A stretch of DNA of 64,000 nucleotides from JAJPHW01 sp963799065 (GCA_963799065.1 CAWCVJ010000001.1:1116001-1180000); one strand, 5' to 3'. Shown: positions 7,648 to 17,496, numbered from the stretch's first letter. The notes: a model not told the origin generated them from the sequence alone. A program made the numbers and translations.

Positions 7648-9055
7648 GGGCTTCCAGGCTTTGCGTTGAATCGCGGGAAACACAGGGTTTCATAGGGGCG
7701 AACGCCGGCGATCCCAGTAGGTGTCCGTGCTCGATTGCGGTTAGGCTACACCCCATCCACCGATTCGGTTCGTGTTTCCCACGCAGCTTGAGCTTCTGGA
7801 AGTTGTCGGTGAGACATTCTGTGTACTGGGGATGATTCGCGTGCAGCGTGATTGCATCCAACGTGCGGCCAATAAATTGTTTCTGGAAACGGAGTTGTTT
7901 TTCTTCGCCCAGGTCGCGCAGAATTTGCGTTCTCTCTCTGGCCACTTGCACTGGGACTTGCTGCTTCATCGTGGCGGCTGGGGTGCCCGGTCGGGGCGAA
8001 TAAGTGAAGACGTGCAAATAGGTGAGCGGCAGGTCTTGGATCAGTCGCCGCGTTTGTTCAAAGTCGGCGTCGGTTTCGCCGGGAAATCCGGTCATGACGT
8101 CGGCGCCGATGGCGGCGTCTGGCATGGCGTCGCGAATCTTCTCGATCTTCTCGCGATAATGCCAGGGGCGATACTTGCGGTGCATGGCGCGTAGGATTCG
8201 GTCGCTACCCGATTGCAACGGAACGTGCGCGTGCTTTGCGATTCGCGGCGACGAGGATACGAGGCCGATCAATTCTTGACTCCAGTCCATCGGTTCCACA
8301 GAGCTGATGCGGACCTTTTCTAAACTTGTTTCCATAATAATCGCTCGTAGCAGATTCTCGAAGCGAAGTGTTTCTCCGGAGAAGTCGCGACCCCACCGCC
8401 CCAGATTGATGCCGGAGATAACGACTTCGCGATAGCCCGCGTCCACAAGCTGACTGACCTCCGCCAGAATTCGATCCAGCGGAAGGGACCGGCTCTGGCC
8501 GCGGACATAAGGGATGACGCAAAACGAGCAGCGATTGTCGCAGCCGTCCTGCACCTTGAGATTGGGCCGCGTGCGTTCATGGCCGGCATCGAATACCGGG
8601 GCGGCGAGCAACTCGGTGTGAGCGAAAATATCGGAGACGAAAATTGGCGCAAAGGTTGGCGCGCGCAACTCGGAGATGTGCACAAAATGGGAGCTTCCTG
8701 ACGCGGCGGAGGGGTTGCAGTGGCTAAGCCACAGATCGACGAGCTCGTGTTTGCTGGAGTTTCCAATGACCTGCGAGACGCCGGGCAATGCAGCAATCTC
8801 TTGCGGAGCCCGCTGCGCATAGCATCCTGTAACCACGATCTTGCAGCCTGGATTTTTTCGCAAAATTCGCCGGATTGCGGACCTGGCGTCCCGATCGGCC
8901 GCCGCGGTAACGGTGCAGGTATTCAGCACGACCACCTCAGCCTCGTCGCTTCTGGCGCTTAACTTCCAGCCGCGCTCCCGGAACTGGCGTTCGATGGCAG
9001 CGCCGTCGGCCTGCGTGGCGCGGCAACCGAAATTTTCGACGTAAAAACTGCCCAT
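7622..9055 (-). CDS. mtaB: tRNA t6A37 methylthiotransferase MtaB-like (radical SAM)
   Basis: Radical SAM methylthiotransferase, probably converting t6A to ms2t6A at tRNA position 37. The N-terminal UPF0004 domain has its three cluster cysteines (Cys11 in NFGCRATQADG, Cys47 in LNTCTVT, Cys78 in TGCYAQR). The radical SAM motif CxxxCxxC is at Cys172/176/179. The FGCRATQADG form favours MtaB over MiaB or RimO. At 477 aa it is longer than typical (~430) and the C-terminus runs 26 bases into the convergent ssb. A TRAM domain is not evident by eye. Confidence 0.9.
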   Translation of the reverse strand: MGSFYVENFGCRATQADGAAIERQFRERGWKLSARSDEAEVVVLNTCTVTAAADRDARSAIRRILRKNPGCKIVVTGCYAQRAPQEIAALPGVSQVIGNSSKHELVDLWLSHCNPSAASGSSHFVHISELRAPTFAPIFVSDIFAHTELLAAPVFDAGHERTRPNLKVQDGCDNRCSFCVIPYVRGQSRSLPLDRILAEVSQLVDAGYREVVISGINLGRWGRDFSGETLRFENLLRAIIMETSLEKVRISSVEPMDWSQELIGLVSSSPRIAKHAHVPLQSGSDRILRAMHRKYRPWHYREKIEKIRDAMPDAAIGADVMTGFPGETDADFEQTRRLIQDLPLTYLHVFTYSPRPGTPAATMKQQVPVQVARERTQILRDLGEEKQLRFQKQFIGRTLDAITLHANHPQYTECLTDNFQKLKLRGKHEPNRWMGCSLTAIEHGHLLGSPAFAPMKPCVSRDSTQSLEAPKTEYLRR

Positions 9056-9093
9056 CGAACTATACTAAAGCAGTTCTTCCCAAGGAGTTCGTT

Positions 9094-9552
9094 ATGGCGC
9101 GCCGAATCCTCCTCGTCGATGACGATGCAACCGTGCGGCTCACCCTCAAAGCTGTCCTTGAATGGAATGGATTCGCAGTAACCACGGCAGCGTCCGTGTC
9201 GGAAGCGCAGATGAAACTTACGGCCGGGGTGTATGAACTCATCATTACCGAGGCCCGCATGGAGGGCGCCGACCTGCAGGTGATCGAGGTTGCGCGGCAA
9301 CAGGCCTATCGGCCAGCGACCGCTCTGTTGACGGCGTTCCTTCCCGACTCCATCGGTTGGAAGAAGAGGAAAACGGATTCCGTTCTTGTCAAGCCGATAG
9401 GAACCCGGGAGTTGCTGCACCAGTTGGAAGATGTGCTTATCCGTCATCAAGAGAAGCTTGCAAGGCAAACTTCCCAGAAGGTCGAGCCAAAGCCAATCGC
9501 TACCGCACCCCGAACTGCGTTGGGTTCGGGGCCGCACCGAAAAATCGGTTGA
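9094..9552 (+). CDS. Receiver-only response regulator with Glu at the phospho-acceptor site
   Basis: A CheY-like receiver domain fills residues 4-118: acidic triad Asp9-Asp10-Asp11, the switch Thr80 (LLTAF) and Lys100-Pro101 (LVKPI) are all in place. The phosphorylated Asp that should follow beta-3 is replaced by Glu53 (ELIITEARMEG), so phosphotransfer of the usual kind is unlikely. Glu at this site can mimic the phosphorylated state in some regulators. The remaining 34 residues are a basic, Pro/Thr/Lys tail without an output domain. No histidine kinase is nearby. Clear promoter not seen; AAGGAG precedes the ATG. Confidence 0.85.
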   Translation: MARRILLVDDDATVRLTLKAVLEWNGFAVTTAASVSEAQMKLTAGVYELIITEARMEGADLQVIEVARQQAYRPATALLTAFLPDSIGWKKRKTDSVLVKPIGTRELLHQLEDVLIRHQEKLARQTSQKVEPKPIATAPRTALGSGPHRKIG

Positions 9553-9582
9553 GCGGTTGCTTCGCACCCACCCTGTTGCGCG

Positions 9583-9915
9583 TCACGCTGAAGCGGCGTT
9601 TTGCCTCCCTACGTAGCATGGACGGCAAAGCACGGGCCGTCCTTGCGTGGGTCGAAAGGGCACGGTGGTTTTTTGACCGCAGGATGCGCAGTAGACTGGC
9701 GTGACCGTCTTGTTTGGGCCCGTCGGCTGCCGCAAAGACGGCCCACGCGACACCTGACGCAAGTGGGAGTTGCCCTTTCGGGCGATTTTGCATTGCTTGC
9801 AGTGCCGGGGATCATGTCGGAATTGACGGTCGCGGTAGAACTGTTGTTCGCCCGCGGTGAATAGAAAGTCCCGGTCGCACGTGGCGCAGCGCAACAGTTT
9901 GTCTTGCAGTTCCAT
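9583..9915 (-). CDS. Small cysteine-rich zinc-ribbon protein
   Basis: A 110 aa basic protein with four CxxC-type pairs: CATC (10-13) and CKQC (39-42) in the N-terminal half, then CASC near 76-79 and CRPC near 97-100. The first half resembles the 'probable zinc-ribbon' (zf-trcl) family (LLRCATCDRDFLFTAGEQQFY). The second resembles the CxxC_CxxC_SSSS repeat often found with it. Such proteins bind zinc and perhaps nucleic acid, but their role is not established. It lies downstream of rpsU on the same strand, separated by a terminator, so it is probably its own unit. Confidence 0.75.
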   Translation of the reverse strand: MELQDKLLRCATCDRDFLFTAGEQQFYRDRQFRHDPRHCKQCKIARKGNSHLRQVSRGPSLRQPTGPNKTVTPVYCASCGQKTTVPFRPTQGRPVLCRPCYVGRQNAASA

Positions 9916-10135
9916 GGAGGATGCTCCTGCTCAAAGTGCCGCCAGGTAAACCTTCGAGCAAGGCAGACGCAACCTTCCCCGCAGGCGCCGTAGCGACCCT
10001 GCATCCCCCTCAGTTGTTGAGCGGAGCTTCCGCTCGGAACATCGCTCTAGTGCAGTGTGGAAATAATAATGTATTGGGGCGGGTTTTGCCGGGAAATATT
10101 TGCCTGAAAAAAAAGCGTTCAAGCCAAGTTAACAA

Positions 10136-10160
10136 CCGCCGCACCGGAGAGGTGCGGCGG
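10136..10160 (-). terminator. Rho-independent terminator after rpsU
   Basis: A perfect 10-bp GC-rich stem (CCGCCGCACC at 10136-10145 with GGTGCGGCGG at 10151-10160) with a 5-base loop, 18 bases past the rpsU stop codon. On the minus strand it is followed by TTGTTAACTT, a moderately T-rich tail. Confidence 0.8.
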
Positions 10161-10178
10161 CTCCTTCCAGAAACTTCG

Positions 10179-10376
10179 CTAGTCGGCCTCTTTACGGGCC
10201 TTCTTGCGGCTGCGCTTGCGCGCCAATGCTTCCTTCACGCGCTTCTTCTCGCCCGGCTTCAAGTAAAAAGAGTGCCGCTTGACCTCTTTAATAATGTCCT
10301 CTTGCTGCACTTTACGCTTGAACCGGCGCAGGGCGTTCTCTAAAGACTCGCCCTCCTGCAATCTAATTTCTGCCAA
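10179..10376 (-). CDS. rpsU: 30S ribosomal protein S21
   Basis: Small-subunit protein near the anti-Shine-Dalgarno region of 16S rRNA, involved in translation initiation. The 65 aa have the standard start (AEIRLQEGESLENALRRFKRKVQQ) and a very basic C-terminus (RKRSRKKARKEAD). Full length for the family. It stands alone with its own downstream terminator, separate from the dnaG/rpoD macromolecular-synthesis arrangement of enterobacteria. Confidence 0.97.
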   Translation of the reverse strand: MAEIRLQEGESLENALRRFKRKVQQEDIIKEVKRHSFYLKPGEKKRVKEALARKRSRKKARKEAD

Positions 10377-10456
10377 CGGTACGACACCCCCGACCTTGTC
10401 CGGATGGACTGTTTAAGTGTATTACAAACATGAGTTTCCGGCTATGAGCGCCGTCC

Positions 10457-13400
10457 TCAATAGACCAGTCTCACGCCCAGCTGAACCTGCCGCGGAGCAA
10501 ATGCGCTATTGGCCTTCAGCAAGTTCGTGGGGACCTGATAATGGCCGGGATAATAAACAATGCCCAACTGAGTCGTTTCTTTGATGAAGGAAACCGAATT
10601 CGACTGTAGCCCTTCGTCCGTGATTTTCACTGTTTTGTTGTCTCGATTCAGCAGGTTAAACGATTCTGCAATCAGCTCCATTTTCAAGTGCGGTCCGAGA
10701 AAGAGCCGTCGCGTCATGCGCAAGTCGGTAGTAGCGTAATCGGGGCCAGTGAACCCGTTACGGGCCGACCCGGGCAGCCGGTCGTTACTGTCGTTTCCAT
10801 CTTGATTCGGATCGCCGGACACGGTGACGCTTTCCGGGCGACCGCTCCCGACCGTCACCACTCCTGCGAATTTCCATTCATTGAATAGCGCGGCGAGCAT
10901 GGGAGCTTCCCGTCCGAAAGGCTTCGGCTGGGCGATCCAGGAGACGACAAATCGGTTGCGTTGATCGGTAACGCTGTTTCCTTTTTCTGCGTTGGGAGAG
11001 TAGGAATTTTGCACCGTGGATGGTACGCCCGCGACCAGGGCGTCCTGACCGTCGTCGACCGCGTGCGCGAAGGTGTAGGCCAGTCGAAAGTAGACTCCAT
11101 TGGTCATCTTGCGATGAATCGAAAGCGTTGCTCCGTGATACACGCTAGACGCCGCGCTTTCGAACACATCGACGGAGGCTAGCTGCGGGATCGGTCGCGC
11201 CACAGGATTGATACATGGCGGATACGGGCAGCTGAACGAATAAGTGTTCTGAATGGTTGCGAACGACGCCTCGCGGGAAAACTGGTTCAGGAAATTTGTG
11301 CCCGTGCCGTCATACAGAGGATAAGAAACATAGGTCGGTGGGGGAAGGTTTACGTCGCGGGCGCGAATCAAGTTTTCGCCGTGGACGTAAGTATAGGAAA
11401 CCCCGACGGCAAGGCGGCTTGCGATTTCGCGTTCCATGGTGAGGCTGGCTTGTTCCACGTGCGGGGTTTTAAAATTCGCCGAGAATGCCGACACCGTGGC
11501 CTGCGTGAACTCTTGCAGGCTGGCCGGGGCGGTACATAAAGTCGCCAGAGGAGGGCACTGAACCAGCGCATAAGGGTAGTGGGGAAACACTTGTTTGTCC
11601 GCAAACGTGGAATTGTTCAGAAATAGTTCATTGCCAGTCAATCCGTTATCGGTGGCAACGGTGGATTGGTAGATTTGCGGGATGCGAGTGTAAAAGAGTC
11701 CGTACCCTCCACGCATGACCAGCGGGTGCTCGCGGCCGACGGAATAGGCGAACCCTACGCGCGGCGCAAAGTTATAGGGATTGAATGGCATCAACCCCGT
11801 CCCCGGCCATAGCGGATTCGCAACCATGCCCTTCTTGCTGTAGGTTTGCAGGTCATAGCGCTCGCCCACACTCACCGCAAAATGATCGGTCAGTCGAATG
11901 GTGTCTTGCGCGAACGCTGAATACTCGTTGCTGTCGGGATGCGAAACCGCAGTGCCAAAATCCTGTACATAGTATTTCGGAACGTCGTGGGCGTAGGCGC
12001 GCAGTGGCGTGAGTTCCAGTCCAGCTTGCATGGGCGCGAAAGTAAATTGATTTACCTTGATGGGGTCGAAGATGTATTCGCCGCCGCTGGATCGCGGAAA
12101 GAAGTTGTAAATCCAGGTGATCAGGGCGTCGCCGCCAAACTTGAAAGCGTGTCGACCTCCGTCCAAGCTGAACGTTTCCGCAGTATGCAGGCGGTGTTCC
12201 CGGGTCTGCCGCGGCAAGATTGACGATCGGCCAAAGCCATCGACTTCGTCCGTGATACGCGTCAACGGCTGGGAAGTGTTGCTGCTTGACTGCTGCAAAT
12301 CGTGCGTGAACTGCGCCCGGAGATGGCTGATGAAGCGGTTGGTGAAACTTGAAGAGAGCGCCAGCGAGCCGGTTTCGGTGGCAACACTCTCCGCTCCATT
12401 ATCGCTTGCGGAAAAGGTTGTGATCGGGCTGCCGGGATCGAAAAACACATTGTTGGCCCCGTAATATCGCGATGTGTTCAGGCGTAAAGTGAGTGTGTTG
12501 CGATTTCCGAGATTGAAGTCGAGCTTGCCAAAGGCCGCATTGCCCAGGAGTTTCGCCGGATATGGCTGCGCCGCCAGCTTGTCCAGTTGGGCCGCCGCTG
12601 CGAATACCTGTGCCTGGTCACTGGCCTCATAGTCTCCGGGCGAATATGGGCCGGTTCCGGCGATGGGCGTGATGGTCGAGGTGCCGTTCAAAAACTGCAT
12701 CACCGTCGGAATGTGAAACAGGTGCTGATCGAATCCGACAAAGAAAAAGACACGATTCTGTTTCAGCGGCCCGCCAATCGTGCCCCCGAATTGCTGTTGC
12801 CGGCTCGGAGGCTTGGTCGTTAAGAAAGGATAAGCCGCGCCCAGCGCGCTATCGCGTACGAAGTAAAAGTCCGTGCCGTGCAGATGATTCGACCCGGACT
12901 TGGTGACTACGTTGATCACCGCCCCGCCGGAACGGCCCAGTTCCGCTCCATAGGTGTTCGAGGAGACCCGAAACTCTTGCACGACTTCATTGGAAAACTG
13001 ATAGGGAGCGCGATACCGTCCCGTGGCCTGCGCGAAGAAGCCATTGTTGTTGTCGCCGCCATCGACCAGGAAACTCGACTGAAAGCCTCGAATTCCGCCG
13101 AAGGCGAGGTCGCCGTTCGATCCGCTGGTTAAGCCTCGCGGATCCTGCGTAACCCCCGGCGTGAGTAACGCCAGGTCGGTAAAGCGCCGGCCATTCAGCG
13201 GAAGTCCCGTGATGGCCTTTTCTTCGATCCACGAGGAGACGGCAGTGGGTTGGGTTTCGACCAACTGCGGTTCGCCGGACACGGTGACAGTCTCCTCTCC
13301 GCCAGCCACCCGGAGTTGAAAGGAGACCTCGAGCGTTCCACCCACGCTCACATGAATGTTAGGAGTTAACTCAGGAGACATTCCTTGCGCGACGGCGCGT

Positions 13401-13636
13401 CCGTTGTAATCGCCGGGAGGCAGCAGGTCGAAGGAAAATCGCCCAGACGCGTCCGATATCCCGCTGTAACGGAAACTGGTGCCCAGATTGACGATGGCCA
13501 CGGATGCACCCGCGATGACCGCGCCTTGTGAGTCATCCACCGTTCCGTGAATAGCTCCGCTCGACGAATCCTGGGCCAACGCCGTTGCGCCACTTAGCGC
13601 GATCAAAAACACCACTAACCATCGGGCCATTTGCAC
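10457..13636 (-). CDS. TonB-dependent receptor, Oar-like, with carboxypeptidase-regulatory-like domain
   Basis: Outer-membrane receptor of 1059 aa with a cleavable signal peptide (cut near ALAQ, residue 22). A carboxypeptidase-regulatory-like beta-sandwich follows (about 27-105: GAIHGTVDDSQGAVIAGASV), then the plug domain (VETQPTAVSSWIEEKAI and LPLNGRRFTDL) and a long beta-barrel ending in an aromatic-rich VQLGVRLVY terminus. This architecture is abundant in acidobacteria and used for uptake of large substrates such as glycans or peptides. The substrate is unknown. No SusD gene or TonB is adjacent. Possibly followed by nothing on this strand until rpsU. Confidence 0.92.
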   Translation of the reverse strand: MQMARWLVVFLIALSGATALAQDSSSGAIHGTVDDSQGAVIAGASVAIVNLGTSFRYSGISDASGRFSFDLLPPGDYNGRAVAQGMSPELTPNIHVSVGGTLEVSFQLRVAGGEETVTVSGEPQLVETQPTAVSSWIEEKAITGLPLNGRRFTDLALLTPGVTQDPRGLTSGSNGDLAFGGIRGFQSSFLVDGGDNNNGFFAQATGRYRAPYQFSNEVVQEFRVSSNTYGAELGRSGGAVINVVTKSGSNHLHGTDFYFVRDSALGAAYPFLTTKPPSRQQQFGGTIGGPLKQNRVFFFVGFDQHLFHIPTVMQFLNGTSTITPIAGTGPYSPGDYEASDQAQVFAAAAQLDKLAAQPYPAKLLGNAAFGKLDFNLGNRNTLTLRLNTSRYYGANNVFFDPGSPITTFSASDNGAESVATETGSLALSSSFTNRFISHLRAQFTHDLQQSSSNTSQPLTRITDEVDGFGRSSILPRQTREHRLHTAETFSLDGGRHAFKFGGDALITWIYNFFPRSSGGEYIFDPIKVNQFTFAPMQAGLELTPLRAYAHDVPKYYVQDFGTAVSHPDSNEYSAFAQDTIRLTDHFAVSVGERYDLQTYSKKGMVANPLWPGTGLMPFNPYNFAPRVGFAYSVGREHPLVMRGGYGLFYTRIPQIYQSTVATDNGLTGNELFLNNSTFADKQVFPHYPYALVQCPPLATLCTAPASLQEFTQATVSAFSANFKTPHVEQASLTMEREIASRLAVGVSYTYVHGENLIRARDVNLPPPTYVSYPLYDGTGTNFLNQFSREASFATIQNTYSFSCPYPPCINPVARPIPQLASVDVFESAASSVYHGATLSIHRKMTNGVYFRLAYTFAHAVDDGQDALVAGVPSTVQNSYSPNAEKGNSVTDQRNRFVVSWIAQPKPFGREAPMLAALFNEWKFAGVVTVGSGRPESVTVSGDPNQDGNDSNDRLPGSARNGFTGPDYATTDLRMTRRLFLGPHLKMELIAESFNLLNRDNKTVKITDEGLQSNSVSFIKETTQLGIVYYPGHYQVPTNLLKANSAFAPRQVQLGVRLVY

Positions 13637-13747
13637 TCACCTCGAAGCCAGGCGAGTCCAGCCCTAGACAGGACACTCTTCGTATATCACGCGCACAGGC
13701 CAGAGTCTGTGATGGATGAACCATGCTCAACTTGTCGTCGCGGGAGA

Positions 13748-15463
13748 TTATGGCTGAGAGATCGTCTGCCCCGACTCAAATTCCTGACCCGCTACGGGTG
13801 CGAGGAAGGGAATTGCAAGGCCCTTCAGGTTTACCGTTCCAGGTTGCAACGATTCGACGACTTGAGTGAACTTGAAGGCCCCCATCTTGAAGGATTCGGC
13901 GGTGAGATGGAAGACCAGCATCTGGTTGGTTGAGGCTCGCATCGAGATCGACCGCGGCGACTCATTCTTGACGACGAAAAGAATCTCGCCCCCCTCGTCC
14001 CGTTCTTCGGTTCTTGATTCGCGTTTGTCCGGAGAGTCCTTTTCTCGATCGTCCTTTTCAGGGCGCATTCTGAACCCCGGCAAGAGTTTTCGGGCTCGAT
14101 CCATGTTGCGCTCGGGAAAGCTTCCGGGCTTCCACAAATCCTCCGGTATGCTCTCCGGCCCGTCCAGCGTCGGGTAGACAGTGAGGTTTTGGCCTGCCTG
14201 AATCTCTCGGCCATTGTTCTTGACCTTGAATTCCCCGACTGCGACGGGGAAAGCGACAACCTTGTTCCCTTCCGCAATAAATAAGGGGCGCGAGCCCGCC
14301 TCCGTCGAATCCGGGATGGCGATCGATGCAGAAGACTGAGTTTCGACTACGATCGTAGCGGCGCGGTTTTCAAACGCAGCGAAAGTCTTTCCACTGTCTC
14401 CGGTGAATGGGCCGCGGACGAGGCAGAGATCTCCTTTTAGGCAAAGCACCGCCGACTTGTAGTGCAATTGCGTCTTGCGACGCTTTATTACTCTTGGGGC
14501 AGGCACCGATATTGCGATCGGCGTCCTCGCACCGACGGTTGGTCGAAGTGTGATTCGGATATCCGACGCCCTGCCGGGGGTTATGAATGTAATAGGCCCG
14601 TCTGCCGGTTGCAGCGATTCGCCCGCGATCTCGACGTTCCATGCTCCGAGGTCTGCGGCCACTTCTCCCGGTTCAAGTGGCAACTGGATCCGGCTGACGG
14701 TCACTTCCGGAATTCCATCGTATCGGCTCGCATCTTCAGTCACGATCCCCGAGACGCGCGCCCCAGCCGGAGCTTCCGCCGGCAGCACGACGGCAACATC
14801 GCTTTTAGCGGCCGCCCTCGCGTCTGCGTCTATGCCGACTCTCTTGGGCGCCTGCTTGTCCCTCAGCAAACCCGAACGGGCCATCTTGATCGCCTCGATC
14901 GCTTCCTGGCGACTGAATTTCTTGACCGTTTCCGCGCCGCCGGACGACTCTTCGCCCTCAGGGCATTCGACGGACTTGTAAGCTTGCGCCGCCGCATTCC
15001 AATCCGCGCACGCATAAGTGCCATTCCAGGGACGGTGCGAAAGCAAGTGGCCTCCGGTCTGTTTCCCGGAGTCATCGAATGTTTGAATCAATTCTTCCGT
15101 GAAATTCGTATTTACATCGAAAGTCTGGCGGGTCACCTCCCGAACCCGTCCACTGAAACCGTAGGTCGTGGTGGTCTGACGAAGAACCGTGGGCGGAGGC
15201 GCAGAGTTGCCGGTCCAGTATTCGTATTCGATTTTCTGCAACAATCTCCCGTCCGCGTCAACCGTACGTTGTTGCGTCACTTTGCCGGTCGCGTCGTAAT
15301 CAGCCTGAGTTTTTCTCCCGCTGCCGGCGTCTTGTATGTCGGTATGCTGGGCGAGCGCGACCGCAGCTGCGCAGGCCAGGAAAAAAACGGTGCGACGAGA
15401 GAAGACACTCGTGGAGGATCGAAACGTGTGGGCGTTTTGAAAATTCACAGCCGATAGTAGCAC
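13748..15463 (-). CDS. Secreted protein of unknown function
   Basis: I do not recognise the family. The 571 aa begin with a possible signal region (hydrophobic FFLACAAAVALAQ at about 28-40, after an unusually long N-terminal stretch, so the true start may be internal). Next comes a segment with RHS/YD-like wording (QADYDATGKVTQQRTVDADGRLLQK) and a beta-rich middle (about 230-450) that could hold Ig-like sandwiches. A charged Lys/Glu/Arg/Asp stretch lies near 490-515. It sits 111 bases upstream of the TonB receptor on the same strand, so co-expression is possible. Envelope role is inferred only from the signal. Confidence 0.6.
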   Translation of the reverse strand: MLLSAVNFQNAHTFRSSTSVFSRRTVFFLACAAAVALAQHTDIQDAGSGRKTQADYDATGKVTQQRTVDADGRLLQKIEYEYWTGNSAPPPTVLRQTTTTYGFSGRVREVTRQTFDVNTNFTEELIQTFDDSGKQTGGHLLSHRPWNGTYACADWNAAAQAYKSVECPEGEESSGGAETVKKFSRQEAIEAIKMARSGLLRDKQAPKRVGIDADARAAAKSDVAVVLPAEAPAGARVSGIVTEDASRYDGIPEVTVSRIQLPLEPGEVAADLGAWNVEIAGESLQPADGPITFITPGRASDIRITLRPTVGARTPIAISVPAPRVIKRRKTQLHYKSAVLCLKGDLCLVRGPFTGDSGKTFAAFENRAATIVVETQSSASIAIPDSTEAGSRPLFIAEGNKVVAFPVAVGEFKVKNNGREIQAGQNLTVYPTLDGPESIPEDLWKPGSFPERNMDRARKLLPGFRMRPEKDDREKDSPDKRESRTEERDEGGEILFVVKNESPRSISMRASTNQMLVFHLTAESFKMGAFKFTQVVESLQPGTVNLKGLAIPFLAPVAGQEFESGQTISQP

Positions 15464-15714
15464 GCAGGCACCTGCACTGAGGAATCCGAATTGAATGATT
15501 AGAGAAGGAAGTCCCTAATTTTTCTCTGCGCGACGCTGCGCTGCAAAACTTTGCAAAAATTCCCGCGTGTACTACAGATAATAGTTGTGTTTGCCGAGTG
15601 GGTGTGATGTACTTCTCCGTACGGGCCGCTGGGCTTGACTTCTAAGCTACGTGACCGCATCCACGCTCCCACAAGAATTAAACAAAGAGCGTCAGGTAGG
15701 AAGAAAAAATCCCT

Positions 15715-17388
15715 ATGAATAAAAAGTCTCAGAAACTCCTTGCCTCGTTCATGCTCGGTATCGGCGTCCTCTGTCTAAGCATCACGCCGCTGGTCGCGCA
15801 GGACGAAAACACCGTCGTCAGCCATGCTCAGCGCTTCGCCGTTTCCGCGCCCTTCAGCGAACTGGCCACGTTACCCCACAGCCCCCGTTATGGTTTTCAC
15901 GAAGCGAACCCTATCCGACGCATTCCTAAACCTCATGCCGGCCAGATTGTGGACACGGTCGAGCAGATATCCGCCGTACCCGGCTCGCCTTACAAACTCG
16001 GCGCCAACATCCTGGGAGTGGGCAATGGCTTCCCAGGGTACAGCGTACCTGACGCTCCTCCGGACACCAACATGGCCGTGGGCGACACCCAAATCGTGCA
16101 GTGGGTCAATGTTTCTTACACCATCTGCTCTAAGACTTCGCCTTACACCTGCGGCCCCTCGGTTGAGGGAAACCTTCTTTGGAAGAATCTGGGCGGAGTA
16201 TGCGCCAGCAACAATGACGGCGACATCATCGCGCAATTCGATGCAGTGGCTCATCGCTGGTTGTTGACCCAGAATATCTTCGCCGGCAATTTCGGCGTGT
16301 GCGTGGCGGTTTCGACCACTGCCGACGCCACCGGCACTTACTACCTTTATGAGTTCCCGGTTCTAAACAACGGTTTCCCCGACTACCCCAAGTGGGGCAT
16401 CTGGCCTACCGGTTACTTTGAAACCTGGAATAACTTTGGCCCCGGCGGAAGCGGTTTTGTCGGTCCTGTGCTCTGCGGATACAACAGTGCCAAGCTACTC
16501 GCCGGCGACAAGTCGGCCGAACAGATCTGCCATCAATATCCCAGCAGTCAGAGCGAGCCTGAGGATAGCTTGTTGCCCGCGGATCGCGACTCGGCCACCG
16601 CTCCTCCCAGCGGCCAGGATGAGTTCGCCATTGGCAGCGTTGGCGACGTCGATAATTCTCACCTGTCGCTATACTCGGTTCACATCAACGACGAGAGCAA
16701 CTGGTCAAAGGGCGCCACCTTTACCGGTGATAACAACACTCAACTGCTGCCCATCGCAACGTTCACTCCTGCCTGCAACGGCAACTACGGTGGAGATTGC
16801 GTCCCTCAGAAAGGCATTAGCGACCTGGTCGACTCTTTGGGCGACCGCTTGATGTATCGCTTCGCATACTGGAACGATGCCTCTGGAAAGACTCCCAAAC
16901 AGCACTGGTTCGTGAACCTCGACGTGACCGCCACCGGTGGTCAAGGCGGCGTACGATGGATGGAAATCACCGCGCCTCAAACTGTTGTCCAACCCACCAA
17001 TCTTTCGGTCTACCAGCAGGGTACGTATGCTCCTGACGGAGTGTGGCGCTGGATGGGTTCTCTGACTCGCGACAAGGTTGGCAACATTGCCCTGGGCTTC
17101 AGCAAGTCTTGCGGCAACACTTGCCCGGGTGGCACGGCGACGTATCCTTCGATCGCGGTGGCCGGACGAGAGGCAAGCGCGCCTCTTGGCATCATGCAAG
17201 GCGAAGGACTGATCGTCGCCGGAGCCGGTTCTCAGCCAGGTACTTCCGGTCGCTGGGGCGATTACAGCTCCATGCGGATCGACCAGGACGGTTGCACCTT
17301 CTGGTACACGCAGGAGTATTACACTACCACCTCGCAATTTGACTGGAGCACTCGCATCGCTTCAGGCAAATTCGCAAACTGCAAGTAA
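15715..17388 (+). CDS. Secreted protein of unknown function, possible beta-propeller
   Basis: A 557 aa exported protein: signal peptide residues 1-29 (positively charged start, hydrophobic core, cut after LVAQ). The mature part is rich in Gly, Asn, Thr, Trp and aromatic residues and carries repeated strand-like blocks (for example VQWVNVSYTI, WVNVS, FDAVAHRWLLTQN, DEFAIGSVGDVDN, WRWMGSLTRDKVGNIALGFS), suggesting a beta-propeller or similar. Several Cys residues (CGP, GVCAS, CNGNYGGDC, CGNTC) could form periplasmic disulfides. Start ATG follows AGGAAG. The gene is followed by a strong terminator, so it is a single unit between two TonB receptors on the opposite strand. Confidence 0.65.
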   Translation: MNKKSQKLLASFMLGIGVLCLSITPLVAQDENTVVSHAQRFAVSAPFSELATLPHSPRYGFHEANPIRRIPKPHAGQIVDTVEQISAVPGSPYKLGANILGVGNGFPGYSVPDAPPDTNMAVGDTQIVQWVNVSYTICSKTSPYTCGPSVEGNLLWKNLGGVCASNNDGDIIAQFDAVAHRWLLTQNIFAGNFGVCVAVSTTADATGTYYLYEFPVLNNGFPDYPKWGIWPTGYFETWNNFGPGGSGFVGPVLCGYNSAKLLAGDKSAEQICHQYPSSQSEPEDSLLPADRDSATAPPSGQDEFAIGSVGDVDNSHLSLYSVHINDESNWSKGATFTGDNNTQLLPIATFTPACNGNYGGDCVPQKGISDLVDSLGDRLMYRFAYWNDASGKTPKQHWFVNLDVTATGGQGGVRWMEITAPQTVVQPTNLSVYQQGTYAPDGVWRWMGSLTRDKVGNIALGFSKSCGNTCPGGTATYPSIAVAGREASAPLGIMQGEGLIVAGAGSQPGTSGRWGDYSSMRIDQDGCTFWYTQEYYTTTSQFDWSTRIASGKFANCK

Positions 17389-17406
17389 CTTTGTTACAAC
17401 CAGCGA

Positions 17407-17449
17407 GAGGAGGGCCGGAGCGAATTCCGGCCCTCCTCTTTTCTTTTTG
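17407..17449 (+). terminator. Strong rho-independent terminator
   Basis: A perfect 12-bp stem (GAGGAGGGCCGG at 17407-17418 with CCGGCCCTCCTC at 17427-17438), an 8-base loop and a T-rich tail (TTTTCTTTTTG), 19 bases after the stop codon of the secreted-protein gene. It also ends just before the convergent TonB receptor. Confidence 0.93.
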
Positions 17450-17496
17450 TCTCATGGACGGCTCTCCCGTCCCCATCCACCTTGGATTAGCATTCC

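Noticed and set aside
14462..15457. Plus-strand reading frame (about 331 codons) opposite the secreted 571 aa gene
   Set aside because: Arg-rich, no signal or domain; the minus-strand frame has the signal peptide and is longer.
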